A stretch of DNA of 35,779 bases from the NCBI GenBank assembly GCA_018822105.1, contig JAHJLB010000035.1:1-35779 (forward strand). The letters are read 5' to 3'. This document shows positions 21,237-31,676 of this stretch, one piece after another; the stretch's first letter is position 1; every line of letters begins with the position of its first letter. Under the pieces are notes generated by a model. That model worked only from the letters and a program-made list of their open reading frames with translations, had not been told where the DNA came from and searched no databases. Origin of the DNA: Pseudomonadota bacterium (GTDB lineage Bacteria; Desulfobacterota; Desulfovibrionia; Desulfovibrionales; Desulfovibrionaceae). The translations under genes and the position numbers were made by a program.

Positions 21237-23156
21237 ATGACAGCACAGGCGACCTACGAATTCAAAGCCGAGATCAAGCAGCTCCTCGACATCCTCGTCC
21301 ACTCCCTCTACACCGAGCGCGAAATCTTCCTGCGCGAACTGGTCTCCAACGCCTCCGACGCCTTGGACAAGCTGCGCATCATCAACGCGACCTCCGATGC
21401 GATCAACGCCGAGGCCGCCGGCGACGACGAGACCCCGCTGGAGATCCGCATCGAGACCAAGAAGGACGGCAAGCTCCTGGCCATCTCCGACAACGGCGTC
21501 GGCATGACCGAGGCCGAACTGGTGGAGAACATCGGCACCATCGCCCATTCCGGCTCGGCCAGCTTCCTCAAGGCCCTCAAGGACTCCGGCGCGGCCAGCG
21601 CCGACGGCATCATCGGCCGCTTCGGCGTGGGCTTCTACTCCGTGTACATGGTGGCCGAAAAGGTCACCATCACCACGCGCAGCTACCGCGAGGACGCCCT
21701 GCCCGTGGAGTGGACCTCCGACGGCCAGGGCTCCTACACCATCCGCGAGCTCACCGGCGACGAGGCCGCGGGCGTGGTGCGCGGCACCAGCATCGAGATC
21801 GCCCTCAAGGACGACCTGGCCGACCAGTTCACCGACGCCGAGGGCCTGCGCCACATCATCCGCAAGCACTCCAACTTCATCGGCTTCCCCATCCTGGTGG
21901 ACGGGACGCGGGCCAACACCGTGCCCGCCCTGTGGCGCGAGCCCAAGTTCCAGATCACCAAGGAGCAGTACAAGGAGTTCTACTCCTTCCTCACCTACGA
22001 CGCTGATGAGCCCCTGGACACCCTGCACCTCTCCGTGGACGCCCCGGTGCAGTTCAACGCCCTCTGCTTCATCCCCAAGAAGAGCAAGGACTTCGGCGGA
22101 TTCGACCGCGAGGACTGGGGCCTGGACCTCTATGTGCGCCGCGTGCTCATCCAGCGCCAGAACAAGGACCTCATTCCCCAGCACCTCATGTTCGTGCGCG
22201 GCGTGGTCGACACCGAGGACCTGCCCCTGAACATCTCCCGCGAGACCCTCCAGGACAACCTGCTCATCCGCAAGATCAACGCCACCCTGACCAAGCAGGT
22301 TCTGGCCCACCTGGAGAAGATGGCCGAGGACAAGGCCTCCTACGCCGAGTTCTGGCGCGAGCACGCCCGCGTGTTCAAGGCCGGGTACATGGACTTCGGC
22401 AACCGCGAAAAGTTCGCCGGGCTGTTGCGCTTCAACTCCAGCTCCTGCGAGAGCGCCGAGGAGCTGGTCTCCCTGGACGACTACATCAGCCGCGCCAAGG
22501 TGGACCAGAAGAAGGTCTACTACGCCTTCGGCCCCAGCCGCGAGGCCCTGAAGCTCAACCCGCACCTGGAGATATTCCGCAAGAAGGGCGTGGAGGTGCT
22601 GTTCATGTTCGAACCCATCGACGAGTTCGTCATGGACGCCCTGCGCAAGCACAAGGACTTCGACCTGACCCCGGCGGAAATGGCCAAGCCCGAAGACATG
22701 GCCGCCCTGCCCGACGTGGAGCCCGCCGACAGCGCCGAGGCCCAGGCCGCGCCCGAGAAGGACGCCCTGGACGCCCTCTTCGCCCGCGTCAAGGACATCC
22801 TGGGCGACGGCGTCACCGAGGTCCGCGCCTCGGCCCGGCTCACCGGCAGCCCCTGCTGCCTGGTGAACCCCGACGGCCACACCACCTCCAGCATGGACAA
22901 GATCATGCGCGCCATGAGCCACGACGCCAGCGTGCCCAAAAAGGTGCTGGAGCTGAACCCCAAACACGAGCTCATCCGCAACCTGGCCGACCTGAACCAG
23001 GCCGACCCGGCCGACCCCTTTGTGGAGCAGGCCGCGCGCCAGCTCTTCGAGTCCGCGCTGCTGCTCGAAGGCTACCTCACCGACCCCCACGCCCTGGTGG
23101 GGCGCATCCAGGACCTGCTGGCCAAGTCCAGCGGCTGGTACGCCAAGGCCAGGTAG
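21237..23156 (+). CDS. htpG: Molecular chaperone HtpG (Hsp90 family)
   Basis: The cytosolic ATP-dependent Hsp90 chaperone, 639 residues, full length. The N-terminal GHKL ATPase domain holds [42 protein letters not shown] and [19 protein letters not shown]. The middle domain includes [19 protein letters not shown] and [19 protein letters not shown], with the catalytic-loop Arg. The C-terminal dimerisation domain runs to the end. An acidic Ala/Glu-rich linker (about 475-505, [19 protein letters not shown]) precedes it and is somewhat longer than in E. coli. The start has AAGGAG at good spacing. I see no CIRCE element and no clear sigma-32 promoter upstream. Confidence 0.97.
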
Positions 23157-23170
23157 AAGATCTGCCTTTG

Positions 23171-23203
23171 GCGGCTGGGGGGGGCTTGAAGCCCTCCAGC
23201 CGC
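23171..23203 (+). terminator. First hairpin after htpG
   Basis: GCGGCTGG (23171-23178) pairs with CCAGCCGC (23196-23203), extended inward by a GGGC/GCCC pair around TTGAA. It begins 15 bases after the htpG stop. No T tract follows it. Confidence 0.5.
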
Positions 23204-23217
23204 GTTGATTCGGCCAG

Positions 23218-23255
23218 GGGGCTCCTGCCGGCGCAAGACCGCCGGCAGGAGCCCC
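23218..23255. terminator. Second, very stable hairpin between htpG and the hybrid kinase gene
   Basis: A perfect 16-bp stem (GGGGCTCCTGCCGGCG at 23218-23233; complement at 23240-23255) with a 6-base loop, in the 208-base gap between the convergent htpG and hybrid kinase genes. T tracts are short on both sides, so termination may be helped by Rho, or the hairpin may protect 3' ends. Confidence 0.6.
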
Positions 23256-23364
23256 TCGGCTTTGGAGGAACCGGGAGGAATCGAGGGGGGGGTGAAGCAG
23301 GAGCCCAGGGTCATTGCGGCGCGGCGAGCGGGGGCCAGGGGAGGTTCTTGGCCCTGCCCCCGGC

Positions 23365-26300
23365 TCAGGCGCCCAGCACCTGGGCCAGGGCTTCGATGAT
23401 CTCGATGAATTCCAGTGGCTTGGAGATGGCGGCGTTCATGCCGGCCTCGAAAAAGGCCTTCTGCTCGCTCAGCTGGGCATAGGCCGTGAGCGCGATGATG
23501 GGGATGTTCGGGTCGAACAGGGAGCCGTCGTGGCTGCGGATGCGCCGCGTGGCCTCCACCCCGTCCATCCCCGGCATCTGGATGTCCATGAGCACGGCGT
23601 CGTAGGTCCCGGCCTCCAGCAGGGCAAGGACCTCCAGGCCGCTGACGGCGGTGTGCACCTCATGCCCGGCCCGTTGCAGGAAGCTCCTGGCGGCCAGCTG
23701 GCTGACGAGGTTGTCCTCGGCCAGGATCAGGCGCTGGGGCCGCAGCCGGGACTTGCGCCTGTGCTGGCCGGGCCGTGCCTTGGCGGACCGCTCGGGCTGC
23801 TCCAGGCGCAGGGCCAGACTGATGCTTGTGCCCAGCCCCTCGGCGCTGGTCAGGGTGATGCCGCCGTCCATGAGGGCCACCAGCCTCCGCACGATGGCCA
23901 GCCCGAGGCCCGTGCCGGGGAAGCGTTTGGTGAACACCGGCTCGGCCTGGGTGAAGGGTTCGAACATCTCGTCCTGGCGGTCCTCGGGCATGCCCACGCC
24001 GGTGTCGGTGACGGTGAGCAGGAGCACGCATCTGCCCCCGGCCTGGGGCAGGCCCGCCGCCTCCAGCACCACTTTGCCCTCTGCCGTGAACTTCACGGCG
24101 TTGCCCAGCAGGTTGAACAGGATCTGGCGTATCTTCCCCGGATCGCCCAGCAGGGTCTTCGGCAGGCCCTTGGCCACGTCCACCGACAGGCTCAAGCCCT
24201 TGCTCCGGGCCTGGTCCTCGAACACCGCGGCGCAGGAGCGCACCAGCAGGGCCGGGTCGAAGAGCTCCTCGGACAGCTCCAGGGTGCCGGACTCGATCTT
24301 GGAGAAATCCAGGATGTCGTTGATCACCGAGAGCAGGCTGCGCGCCGAATAGGCGGCCTTGTCCACATACTCGGCCTGGCTTGCGTCCAGGTCCGTGGTC
24401 TGCAGAAGCTGGACCATGCCCAGCACCCCGTGCAGCGGCGTACGTATCTCGTGGCTCACGTTGGCCAGGAACTCGCTCTTGGCCCTGCTGGCGGCCTCGG
24501 CGGCGTCCTTGGCCTGGTTCAGGGCCTCCTCCGCGCGCTGGCGCTCGCCGATGTGCCGGGCCTGCTGCACGTTCTTCAGGGCCAGTTCGGAGAACTGGTC
24601 GGCCATGCGGTTCAGCGCCGTGCCCACCTCCGCAAAGCGCTGGCGCTCCATGACCGGCACGGACTCCAGGCACTGGCGGTACACCACGGGATCCAGCCCG
24701 AAGGTCGAGGCGCCGGCCATGAGGTCATCCAGGGCCACGTCTGCCGGCCGCACCTGGCAGACGAACCACTGGGCCAGGACCCGCGAGCCCTCGCGGATGG
24801 GCGCCACGCCGGTGAGCAGCCCGCTGGAGGCGCAGATGTGCGGGCCGGGCAGGGCCCCGGGGCCGATGAGGTTCCTGGTGGCGTCCGCGCAGCCCATCTG
24901 CCCGTGGGCGGAATTCTGGATGAGCTGGCACAGGCGGCTGGGATTGCTGGGACGGGTCAGCGGCGCTCCCTCGGGCGTGGTGATGAGCGAGGCCACGCCC
25001 ACGGCCTGGGCAAAGGCGTCCTGCACGGCCTGGATGTCGTCCAGGTCGAAGAGATCGGTGAAGGAGAGGTCCGGGCTTTCCCCGGGCGGGCTGGTCACGG
25101 CCAGGAGCCGGCCCCGGATCACCTCCTCCATGCGCTTGCGCTCGGTGATGTCCTGCACGGCCAGCATGGCCCCGTATCCGGCCAGGGGCAGGGGCGCGGC
25201 CGTGCCGGCGATGCAGCAGTGCGTGCCGTCGGCCCAGCGGACGAGGTGCTCCCCCTGGACCACCTTCTGCTCTCGGAAGGCGCGCACGCTGATGTACTCC
25301 TCCGGCTTCAGCGGCGTGACGCCGTCCAGGTGCAGCACGGTGAAGCCGCGCTGCTCGGGCAGCAGGCCCAGCAGCCCCTCGCGCGGGCAGCCGAAGAGCG
25401 CCTCCGCCGCGCGGTTGATCTCCAGGAAGCGGCCCTCCGCGTCGGTGACGGCCAGGCCCAGGGGCAGGCTTTCGAACATGACGCGGTACTTCTCGCGGCT
25501 TTCGCGCAGGGCGGCCTCGGTGGCCTTGCGCGCGGTGATGTCCGTCATGATGCCCACGATGCCCTCGGGCCGGCCCTCGGCGTCATGGTACAGGGAGCGG
25601 ATGAAGAGCATGTCGCGCAGGCGGCCCAGGCCGTCCCTGGCCTGGGCCTCGAAGACCTGCTGGCCGGGCTGGGCGTAGAGCTGGGCGTCCATCTCTTCAA
25701 TGCGCCGCACGAGCTCCGGCGCGCCGAACTCATTCAGGGTGCGGCCCAGGATCTCCTCCGGGGGGCTGCCCACAAAGTCGCACAGGGCCCGGTTCACGCG
25801 CACGTAGCGGCCCAGGGTGTCCTTGGCGAAGATGGGCGTGGGGTTGGAGTCCAGGAGGGCGCTGGTGAAGCGGTGCTGGGCCTCGCGCTCGCGCTCGGCC
25901 CGGCGCAGCTCCGTCAGGTCCGTGGCCGCGGCCAGAAAGCCCGTGACCCGCCCCTCGGGATCGCGCAGGCAGAGCCAGTCCACCTTGAGGTCGGCCGCGC
26001 CGCCGTCCAGGCGGTCCAGGCGCAGCAGGGCCGAGCCCGGCTCGAGGGAGCCGTCCGCTGCGGCGGCCAGAATGCCTTCGACGGTCCTGCGCGCCTCCGG
26101 CGCCCCGGCCAGGTCCAGCACGCTGCGGCCCGGCAGGCTGCCCCTGGCCGCGCCGCTGACCACGTAGCTGCCGGGATTGGCGTAGACGATGCGCCCGGCG
26201 AGGTCCACCTCCACCACCGCGATGCTCAAGGCCTCCAGAAACGACCGGTAGCGGTGCTCCGAGGCCCCGCGCAGGGACTCCGCCCTGCGGCGGCGCAGGA

Positions 26301-27441
26301 TGTTCACCCACAACGCCGCGATGGTCGCGGCCATGAAGGCGGAGACCGCGCCCGCCAGCAGTATCCAGACCCCGTACCGGTCCCACAGCCCCTCGGGCCT
26401 GTTCAGGACGATGCTGCCCTGCGGGAGCCGGCCCAGGGCAAACCCCTGGCGCGCAAGCTCGCCGTAGTCGAACATGGGCGCGTTGGGGCTTTGGGTGAGC
26501 ACCGGGATGTCGTCCACGGGCTCGCCCGCCAGGACGCGCGCCGCAAGCGCGGCCATGGCCCGGCCCTGGTGCACGCCGCTGACCATGACCCCGCCCACGG
26601 TATGGTGGCCGAGGAGAAAGTCCCAGACCCCGAAGACCGGCTGCGGGGTCTGCCTGCGGATGAAATCCTGGGACTCGGCGAGGCTCATGGCCTGGCCGTC
26701 GGGGTCGCGGAAGAGGCCCATGTTGAGGATGGCCGAGTCCGAGGAAAGGGTGGAAAGCACCGAGGCCACCTCGCCGAAGGGCAGGCCGGCCAGCTCCAGC
26801 ACCTCCACCCGGCCCAGGAAGGGCTGCACGGCCTGCATGGCGTTCCTGCGGTTGTACCTGCCGGTCTCCGTGGCGTCGGTGATGACCACCAGCCGCCGCA
26901 TGCCCGGCATGAGCCTGAGGGCGGCCTCGATGGTCCCGGGGATGTCCACGGCCTCGGACACGCCGGTGTAGCCGCGCTGGCCCCCCAGGCGCTCCGGCCG
27001 GAAGTCGTTGATGCCGCAGAAGACCACGGGCACGTCGGGAAAGAGTTGCCCGCGGTGGGCCAGCAGGAAGTCCAGGGCGTTGTCGTCGCTGGCCAGGATG
27101 AGGTCGGGGCGCCGCCCGGCGTATTTGCCGGCGTAGAGCCCCGCCAGCGGGCCAAAGGCCTTTTCCGGGGCCTGGCGCTTGGTGTCCATGTACTCCACGT
27201 ATAGCTCGGCCCGCGGGGCCAGCTTGGCCAGGGCCTCGCTCAGGCCGGACTGGATGTTGTCCGTCCACTGGTAGCCCTGGTGGTAGGAGTGCAGGACCAG
27301 GACCCGCTGCGGGGCCTGCGCCGGGCTGGCCACGGGAAGGCAGGCCAGCAGCAGGGAGGCAAGAAGGGCGACCAGAAGGGCGCTCAAGGGGCGGCGGCCA
27401 GGCGGCGCGCAACGGGCGTATGGGCGGTCGGCTTTGGGCAT
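23365..27441 (-). CDS. Hybrid sensor histidine kinase with ABC-type periplasmic sensor, PAS and PocR domains
   Basis: A membrane kinase of 1358 residues (Met at 27441, with AAAGAG upstream; a Met at 27474 would add 11). In order: signal/anchor at ~20-40; a periplasmic ABC-substrate-binding-like domain ([38 protein letters not shown]) to ~345; a transmembrane helix at ~358-382; three PAS domains at ~395-770; a PocR ligand domain at ~790-935; HisKA with phospho-His997 ([16 protein letters not shown]); HATPase ([21 protein letters not shown]); and a receiver with Asp1286 ([15 protein letters not shown]) and Lys1341. All catalytic motifs are intact. The ligand is unknown. No cognate regulator gene lies alongside, so it is an orphan whose receiver probably passes phosphate to a distant partner. 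Confidence 0.93.
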   Translation of the reverse strand: MPKADRPYARCAPPGRRPLSALLVALLASLLLACLPVASPAQAPQRVLVLHSYHQGYQWTDNIQSGLSEALAKLAPRAELYVEYMDTKRQAPEKAFGPLAGLYAGKYAGRRPDLILASDDNALDFLLAHRGQLFPDVPVVFCGINDFRPERLGGQRGYTGVSEAVDIPGTIEAALRLMPGMRRLVVITDATETGRYNRRNAMQAVQPFLGRVEVLELAGLPFGEVASVLSTLSSDSAILNMGLFRDPDGQAMSLAESQDFIRRQTPQPVFGVWDFLLGHHTVGGVMVSGVHQGRAMAALAARVLAGEPVDDIPVLTQSPNAPMFDYGELARQGFALGRLPQGSIVLNRPEGLWDRYGVWILLAGAVSAFMAATIAALWVNILRRRRAESLRGASEHRYRSFLEALSIAVVEVDLAGRIVYANPGSYVVSGAARGSLPGRSVLDLAGAPEARRTVEGILAAAADGSLEPGSALLRLDRLDGGAADLKVDWLCLRDPEGRVTGFLAAATDLTELRRAEREREAQHRFTSALLDSNPTPIFAKDTLGRYVRVNRALCDFVGSPPEEILGRTLNEFGAPELVRRIEEMDAQLYAQPGQQVFEAQARDGLGRLRDMLFIRSLYHDAEGRPEGIVGIMTDITARKATEAALRESREKYRVMFESLPLGLAVTDAEGRFLEINRAAEALFGCPREGLLGLLPEQRGFTVLHLDGVTPLKPEEYISVRAFREQKVVQGEHLVRWADGTHCCIAGTAAPLPLAGYGAMLAVQDITERKRMEEVIRGRLLAVTSPPGESPDLSFTDLFDLDDIQAVQDAFAQAVGVASLITTPEGAPLTRPSNPSRLCQLIQNSAHGQMGCADATRNLIGPGALPGPHICASSGLLTGVAPIREGSRVLAQWFVCQVRPADVALDDLMAGASTFGLDPVVYRQCLESVPVMERQRFAEVGTALNRMADQFSELALKNVQQARHIGERQRAEEALNQAKDAAEAASRAKSEFLANVSHEIRTPLHGVLGMVQLLQTTDLDASQAEYVDKAAYSARSLLSVINDILDFSKIESGTLELSEELFDPALLVRSCAAVFEDQARSKGLSLSVDVAKGLPKTLLGDPGKIRQILFNLLGNAVKFTAEGKVVLEAAGLPQAGGRCVLLLTVTDTGVGMPEDRQDEMFEPFTQAEPVFTKRFPGTGLGLAIVRRLVALMDGGITLTSAEGLGTSISLALRLEQPERSAKARPGQHRRKSRLRPQRLILAEDNLVSQLAARSFLQRAGHEVHTAVSGLEVLALLEAGTYDAVLMDIQMPGMDGVEATRRIRSHDGSLFDPNIPIIALTAYAQLSEQKAFFEAGMNAAISKPLEFIEIIEALAQVLGA

Positions 27442-27506
27442 CAGACGCTCTTTCAGGATGCAGGATCCTTCCATCGCCGGGGCACGGCGAAGGGCAGTCT
27501 GACAAG

Positions 27507-27535
27507 CATATACATGGCCTCCGGGGTGTTGTCAC
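27507..27535 (-). promoter_or_regulatory. Promoter of the hybrid kinase gene
   Basis: On the minus strand, GTGACA (complement of 27530-27535), 17 bases, TATATG (complement of 27507-27512) is a good sigma-70-like promoter. It lies in the gap after the PhoR-like gene, so the hybrid kinase can be expressed independently. Transcription from about 27500 would leave a ~58-base leader to the Met at 27441. Confidence 0.5.
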
Positions 27536-27582
27536 CCCCGCCAAATACGTATCTGGAGCGGATCAGGCCTCCGCGCGCGGCC

Positions 27583-29373
27583 TCAGGCCACGGGCAGGCG
27601 CACGAAAAACAGGCTGCCCGTGCCGGAGGCCTCGTCCGCCGGGGACTGCACCCAGACCTCGCCGCCGTAGTTGCGGGCGATGTGCCGGCAGATGGCCAGG
27701 CCAAGGCCCGCGCTGCCGGCGCCGTCCACGTTGTTGTTGTCCGCGCGGAAGAAGCGCTCGAACACGCGCCCCTGGTCCGCGGGGCTGATGCCCGGCCCCT
27801 GGTCCTGGAAGCGCAGGGTCACAAACTGGCCGTCGGTGGCGGCGCTGATGCGCACGGTGGTGCCCTGCGGCGAATACTTGATGGCGTTGTCCAGCAGGTT
27901 GTCCGCGATCTGGAGCAGGCCGTCGTCGTCGGCGGCCACGTGGGGCATGTTCTCCGGGTATTCCTCCAGGGCCAGGGTGATCTGCTTCTCATCCGCCGCG
28001 AAGGCGGCGTTCTTCAGGGCGTGCTCCAGGCTCTGGGGCACGTTGGCGTCCAGGTCGCGCTGGCGCTTTCCGCCGCGCTCGCTCTTGGCCAGGGCGAACA
28101 TGCCCGAAATGACCTTGGTCATGTGCACGGCGTTGGCCCGGATGATCTCCAGGAACTCGCGGCGCTTGTCCTCCTCGGCCGGGGGCGCGTCGAGGAGGGT
28201 CTCCGCGTAGCCCTGGATGCTGGTCAGGGGGGTGCGCAGCTGGTGCGAGGCATTGGCCACGAAATCGCGCAGCACGCGCTCCACGCGCTTCTGCTCGCTG
28301 TTGTCGTGGAAGATGAGGATGACCCGCGGCCGGAACTTGTGGTCGCGGAAGGGCACCACGGTCATCTCCGCGTAGTGGCGCTCCTTGAGCTCGATCTGGC
28401 GGGTCACGTGCTCGGTGGTCTCTTCGGCCATGAGGGTGTCCACCAGGTTCTGGATCTCCAGGGACATGGTGGCCTCCAGCGGGGCGCGGCCAAGGAACTC
28501 GTGCGCCCGGGGGAAGATCTTCGACAGGGCCGGGTTCACGTGCAGGATGCGGCCCGCGGTGTCGAGCACCATGACGCCCTCGGTCATGCCCTCGAACATG
28601 GCCCAGAGCTCGCCGCGCTGGTTCTCGATGACCTTCACGTTCTTCTTGATCTTCTTGGCCATGCGGTTGATGGCCTCGGCCAGGGGCTGGAACTCCGCCG
28701 CCGGGTAGAAGAGGATCTTGCGCCGGTAGTCGCCGTCGCCGATGGCCTGGGCGGCGTCCGTGAACTGGGCGATGCCCGCGGTGATGGTGCGCGAGAGGAA
28801 ATAGAGCAGCGCGCCGGAGCCCAGCAGCAGCGGGATCACCGCCGCCAGCAGCGCCCAGCGCATGCGCTGCACGTGGGTGCGCACCTCGCTCAGGGGCGCG
28901 GCCAGGCGCAGCACCGTCTCCGGGCCGCCCGCCTCTGCGGGCAGCTTGCGCGCCATGTAGATCATGTCGCTGCCCAGGGTGGAGCTGTGGCGCGTGGCCT
29001 GGCCCACCTCGCCGCTTAGGGCGGCGGCCACCTCGGGCCGGGTGGAGTGGTCGTCCATCTTGCCCAGCTCGTCATAGGGCTGGGAGGAGTCGGCCAGGAC
29101 CTTGTCGCCCTGGATGAGGCTGATGCGCATGCCCATGCTGGCGGACAGGGAGTGCAGGAAGTCCTGCCGCTCGCGCGGCTCCTTGAAGGGCCCGCCGCGC
29201 TCCAGCACCCACTGCACCGTGTCCAGGCGGGTCAGGGTCTGGCGGTCGAAATCGCGTGAGGTCTCCTCGTCCAGGGTGGCGCTGTAGCGCCAGAAGGCCA
29301 GGGCCAGGCCGACGATGAGCACGCCCCAGCCCCACAACAGCACACGCATCTGAATGGATTGCACTCTGGGCAT
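27583..29373 (-). CDS. PhoR-like membrane sensor histidine kinase
   Basis: A 596-residue kinase. Helix 1 is at ~11-28 (VLLWGWGVLIVGLALAFW). A periplasmic sensor of ~145 residues follows, then helix 2 at ~173-194 (LLAAVIPLLLGSGALLYFL), HAMP, PAS (LWAMFEGMTEGVMVLDTAGR), HisKA with His377 (VANASHQLRTPLTSIQGYAE) and HATPase (DNLLDNAIKYSP, DQGPGISP, GSAGLGLAICRHIA). This is the PhoR-type layout, but no phoB-like regulator or phosphate transport gene is adjacent, so the stimulus is open. Gln replaces the usual acidic residue after the phospho-His, a variant seen in some kinases. The start follows AAGGAATATTC; an in-frame Met at 29430 has no ribosome site. Confidence 0.9.
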   Translation of the reverse strand: MPRVQSIQMRVLLWGWGVLIVGLALAFWRYSATLDEETSRDFDRQTLTRLDTVQWVLERGGPFKEPRERQDFLHSLSASMGMRISLIQGDKVLADSSQPYDELGKMDDHSTRPEVAAALSGEVGQATRHSSTLGSDMIYMARKLPAEAGGPETVLRLAAPLSEVRTHVQRMRWALLAAVIPLLLGSGALLYFLSRTITAGIAQFTDAAQAIGDGDYRRKILFYPAAEFQPLAEAINRMAKKIKKNVKVIENQRGELWAMFEGMTEGVMVLDTAGRILHVNPALSKIFPRAHEFLGRAPLEATMSLEIQNLVDTLMAEETTEHVTRQIELKERHYAEMTVVPFRDHKFRPRVILIFHDNSEQKRVERVLRDFVANASHQLRTPLTSIQGYAETLLDAPPAEEDKRREFLEIIRANAVHMTKVISGMFALAKSERGGKRQRDLDANVPQSLEHALKNAAFAADEKQITLALEEYPENMPHVAADDDGLLQIADNLLDNAIKYSPQGTTVRISAATDGQFVTLRFQDQGPGISPADQGRVFERFFRADNNNVDGAGSAGLGLAICRHIARNYGGEVWVQSPADEASGTGSLFFVRLPVA

Positions 29374-29442
29374 GAATATTCCTTCCCTTGGCCCGGCCGC
29401 AGGCGGTCGGGGATGCGAAAGCCCTGTCAAAAGGGCCGGTGT

Positions 29443-30525
29443 TCAGCTGCTGTGGCCTGGAGAAAGGGTGCTGTAGCCCACCACCTGATTGCGGCCGCCG
29501 GTCTTGGCGGCATACATGGCCTTGTCCGCGGCCAGCACCAGGTCGCTGGTGGTCTGGCCGGGCGCCAGCTGGGCCACGCCGATGCTCACGGTGATGCTGA
29601 TGGGTGCGATGGGGCACGGGCCTTCGCACTGGGGCACGAAGGGGCATTTGGCCACGTCCTGGCGGAGGACCTCGGCCCGGGCCAGGGCTTGCGCCTCGTC
29701 CATGCCCTCGCAGAGCACCACCAGCTCCTCCCCGCCGAAGCGGGCGGCATAGCCCGAGAACTGCAGGGAATGGGCCGAGACGATGGCCGCCAGGACGCGC
29801 AGCACCCCGTCGCCCATCACATGCCCGTAGGTGTCGTTGACGGCCTTGAAATGGTCCACGTCGAGGAACATGAACGAGAGCGGGCGGCCCTCAAGCGTCG
29901 CACGCTCCGTGGCCTCGCGCATCTGGGCGTCCAGGGCGCGGCGGCTGTAAAGCTCGCTCAGGAGGGTGTCGAAATTCGCGGTGCGCTCCATCTGGTGCGC
30001 GCGCTCCTCCCAGACGCGGGCCTCCGCGCGGGCCTGGTCCACCATCTCCGTGATCATGCCGCGCAGCTTGCGCACGACCTCGTCCTTGCTGCCGGCCGAA
30101 ATGATGGACCGCTCGGTGTCCGCGCCCATGCGCTGGATGTTGCTCTCCCGGACCTGGGTGCTGGCCTGGATGTCCTGCACCAGGCGGCTCATCTCGCTGT
30201 ACAGGGCGGTTGCGCCCTCGCGCTCGGCCTTGAGCTGGTTGCGCAGGTCGTCGACCTTGGCGTTGTCCAGCAGGAACTCCTGTATGCCCTCGACCACGCT
30301 GCGGAAACGCCCGCGGTCCAGCGGCTTCTTGCCCATGCGCCTGAAGACGCCGATCTGCAGCGCGGCCTTCTGGTCCTCGGTGAAGAGGTCCATCTCGGCC
30401 ACAAGGTTGCGCGCAAAAAGCACCACGGCCATCCAGTCGGCATCGCCGGCCACGCCGAAGGGCTCCAGTATTTCCCTGATCTTCTCTAGCCCGTTGCCGG
30501 GCTTCACGCTCATGTCCTGACTCAT
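29443..30525 (-). CDS. GGDEF-domain diguanylate cyclase
   Basis: A 360-residue cytoplasmic protein. Residues 1-~175 are a helical sensory/dimer region of unknown type (MAVVLFARNLVAEMDLFTED, then coiled-coil-like RNQLKAEREGATALYSEMSR). Residues ~180-345 are a GGDEF domain (FDTLLSELYSRRALD, FLDVDHFKAVNDTYGHVMGD). The active-site loop is RFGGEEL (264-268 for GGEEL), catalytically compatible. The inhibitory RxxD I-site is replaced by QFSG, so product inhibition is probably absent. An insert before the last core strands carries a C-x5-C-x3-C cluster (Cys294, Cys300, Cys304: CPFVPQCEGPC). The start follows GAGAGG. It would make cyclic di-GMP. It sits upstream of the PhoR-like gene with a 69-base gap. 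Confidence 0.9.
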   Translation of the reverse strand: MSQDMSVKPGNGLEKIREILEPFGVAGDADWMAVVLFARNLVAEMDLFTEDQKAALQIGVFRRMGKKPLDRGRFRSVVEGIQEFLLDNAKVDDLRNQLKAEREGATALYSEMSRLVQDIQASTQVRESNIQRMGADTERSIISAGSKDEVVRKLRGMITEMVDQARAEARVWEERAHQMERTANFDTLLSELYSRRALDAQMREATERATLEGRPLSFMFLDVDHFKAVNDTYGHVMGDGVLRVLAAIVSAHSLQFSGYAARFGGEELVVLCEGMDEAQALARAEVLRQDVAKCPFVPQCEGPCPIAPISITVSIGVAQLAPGQTTSDLVLAADKAMYAAKTGGRNQVVGYSTLSPGHSS

Positions 30526-30541
30526 TTGCACCTCTCGGCAA

Positions 30542-30570
30542 CATATAGACCATCGCCGTGACAAATCCAA
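30542..30570 (-). promoter_or_regulatory. Promoter of the diguanylate cyclase gene
   Basis: On the minus strand, TTGGAT (complement of 30565-30570), 17 bases, TATATG (complement of 30542-30547), between the PPC-domain gene and the cyclase start at 30525. It implies a leader of only about 10 bases holding the GAGAGG site. Confidence 0.45.
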
Positions 30571-30585
30571 GGGAGAAACCTCCGC

Positions 30586-31008
30586 TCAGCCGGCCTGGAC
30601 CTGCCAGAGGAACAGGCCCGTGGCCTCGTCGAACCCGCGCGCCAGGTCCGCGCCGGGCACCGGCAGCAGGAAGGCCTCGGCCGCGAACACGGGGCAGCCC
30701 TCCAGGGCGTGGCCGCCCAGGCAGGAGCCGTCGGGCTTGGACAGGGTCAGGTGCAGGTGCACGAAGACCTCGCCGTCCTTCAGGCTGACGTTGCCGGCGC
30801 CGCAGAGCACCTCGCAGTGCCCGGGCAGCTCATAGGACTCGTAGCGGCGCTCGTCCTGCAGATAGTAGCCGAGCCTGGCGCATTCCAGGGCGCCGATGAC
30901 CTGGACGGCGGCCTTGGTGATGCCGCGCGTGGCGCAGGCCTCCTTGAGGGCGGCCAGGAGGTCCGCGCCCTTGGGCAGGCGCACGAGCACGGGTTGGGTC
31001 TGGGGCAT
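30586..31008 (-). CDS. PPC/DUF296-domain protein
   Basis: A 140-residue single-domain protein of the plant-and-prokaryote-conserved (PPC, DUF296) family. The core reads GITKAAVQVIGALECARLGY, CEVLCGAGNVSLKDGEVFVH, then LHLTLSKPDGSCLGGHALEG. The GNVS...VHLHLTL...GGHAL pattern, with three His, is the family's metal or ligand site. In plants the domain accompanies AT-hook DNA-binding proteins; the bacterial role is not known, and there is no AT-hook here. Trimer formation is expected. The start follows GAGGTGATTT. It is upstream of the diguanylate cyclase gene, which seems to have its own promoter. Confidence 0.88.
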   Translation of the reverse strand: MPQTQPVLVRLPKGADLLAALKEACATRGITKAAVQVIGALECARLGYYLQDERRYESYELPGHCEVLCGAGNVSLKDGEVFVHLHLTLSKPDGSCLGGHALEGCPVFAAEAFLLPVPGADLARGFDEATGLFLWQVQAG

Positions 31009-31139
31009 AAATCACCTCGGGGTTGGCGGTCTGGGCGCGGCGCGCCGCAGGCATCTTAGCCCCGGGGGGGCGGAGGCGTCAACGCCGGAGGCCGCATCTG
31101 GCTTGCCTGGGCGCGGGCGGTCGGGTACAAGGCGGGGCC

Positions 31140-31676
31140 ATGAACGCCTTGCCCCTTGGCCGCGACGGCCTGAATTTCCTTGCTGCCGCAGCGCACCGCT
31201 ACCTGTTCCGCGTGGCGCCCCTGCCCCATGCCACAGGCACGCTCTCGCTGGCGGCGGCAGCGGGCATCGCCCGTTGCTCCGCGGAGCTGCTGGCCGAGGG
31301 CGCGCTGCTGGCCGGGCTGGGCCTGGCCCTGCCCGCCTCGGGCTGGTTCTGCCTGGGGCTGCTCTGCCTGGCCGATGGCCGCTGCCGCTACCGCGAGTAC
31401 CAGCGGCTCAAGGGCATGATGTCCCGCTGGGGCTTCCATCCCCGGATGCTCAGGCCCGTTTCGGCCTCGCGCTGCCAGCGCGACGCCGCCCTGGCCGCCG
31501 CGCGCGACACGGGGCACCTGGGCCGCACGCGGGCCCACTTCCACGCCCGGGGCTACCGCTGGTGGCACCTGCTGCCCGACCACACCGCGCGCAACCCCCT
31601 GCGCTTCCTCGACCCGGCCTTCCTGCGCGTCACCTTCCTGCCGGGCAAGGGCGCGCCCGGCCTCACTCCCCGATGA
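31140..31676 (+). CDS. Unknown protein with a hydrophobic N-terminal half (178 aa)
   Basis: No family recognised. Two hydrophobic stretches ([18 protein letters not shown] and [20 protein letters not shown]) at about residues 33-75 may be membrane helices. The remaining ~100 residues are Arg-, His- and Trp-rich ([36 protein letters not shown]) and probably cytoplasmic. The start at 31140 follows AAGGCGGGGCC. The gene is divergent from the PPC gene, and its last 14 bases overlap the end of yjbQ on the other strand. Codon use is native-like. Function unknown. Confidence 0.7.
   Translation: MNALPLGRDGLNFLAAAAHRYLFRVAPLPHATGTLSLAAAAGIARCSAELLAEGALLAGLGLALPASGWFCLGLLCLADGRCRYREYQRLKGMMSRWGFHPRMLRPVSASRCQRDAALAAARDTGHLGRTRAHFHARGYRWWHLLPDHTARNPLRFLDPAFLRVTFLPGKGAPGLTPR

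Noticed and set aside
28241-28249. Gln after the phospho-His in the PhoR-like kinase as a sign of inactivity
   Set aside because: SHQLRTPL occurs in other active kinases, and the ATPase motifs are complete.
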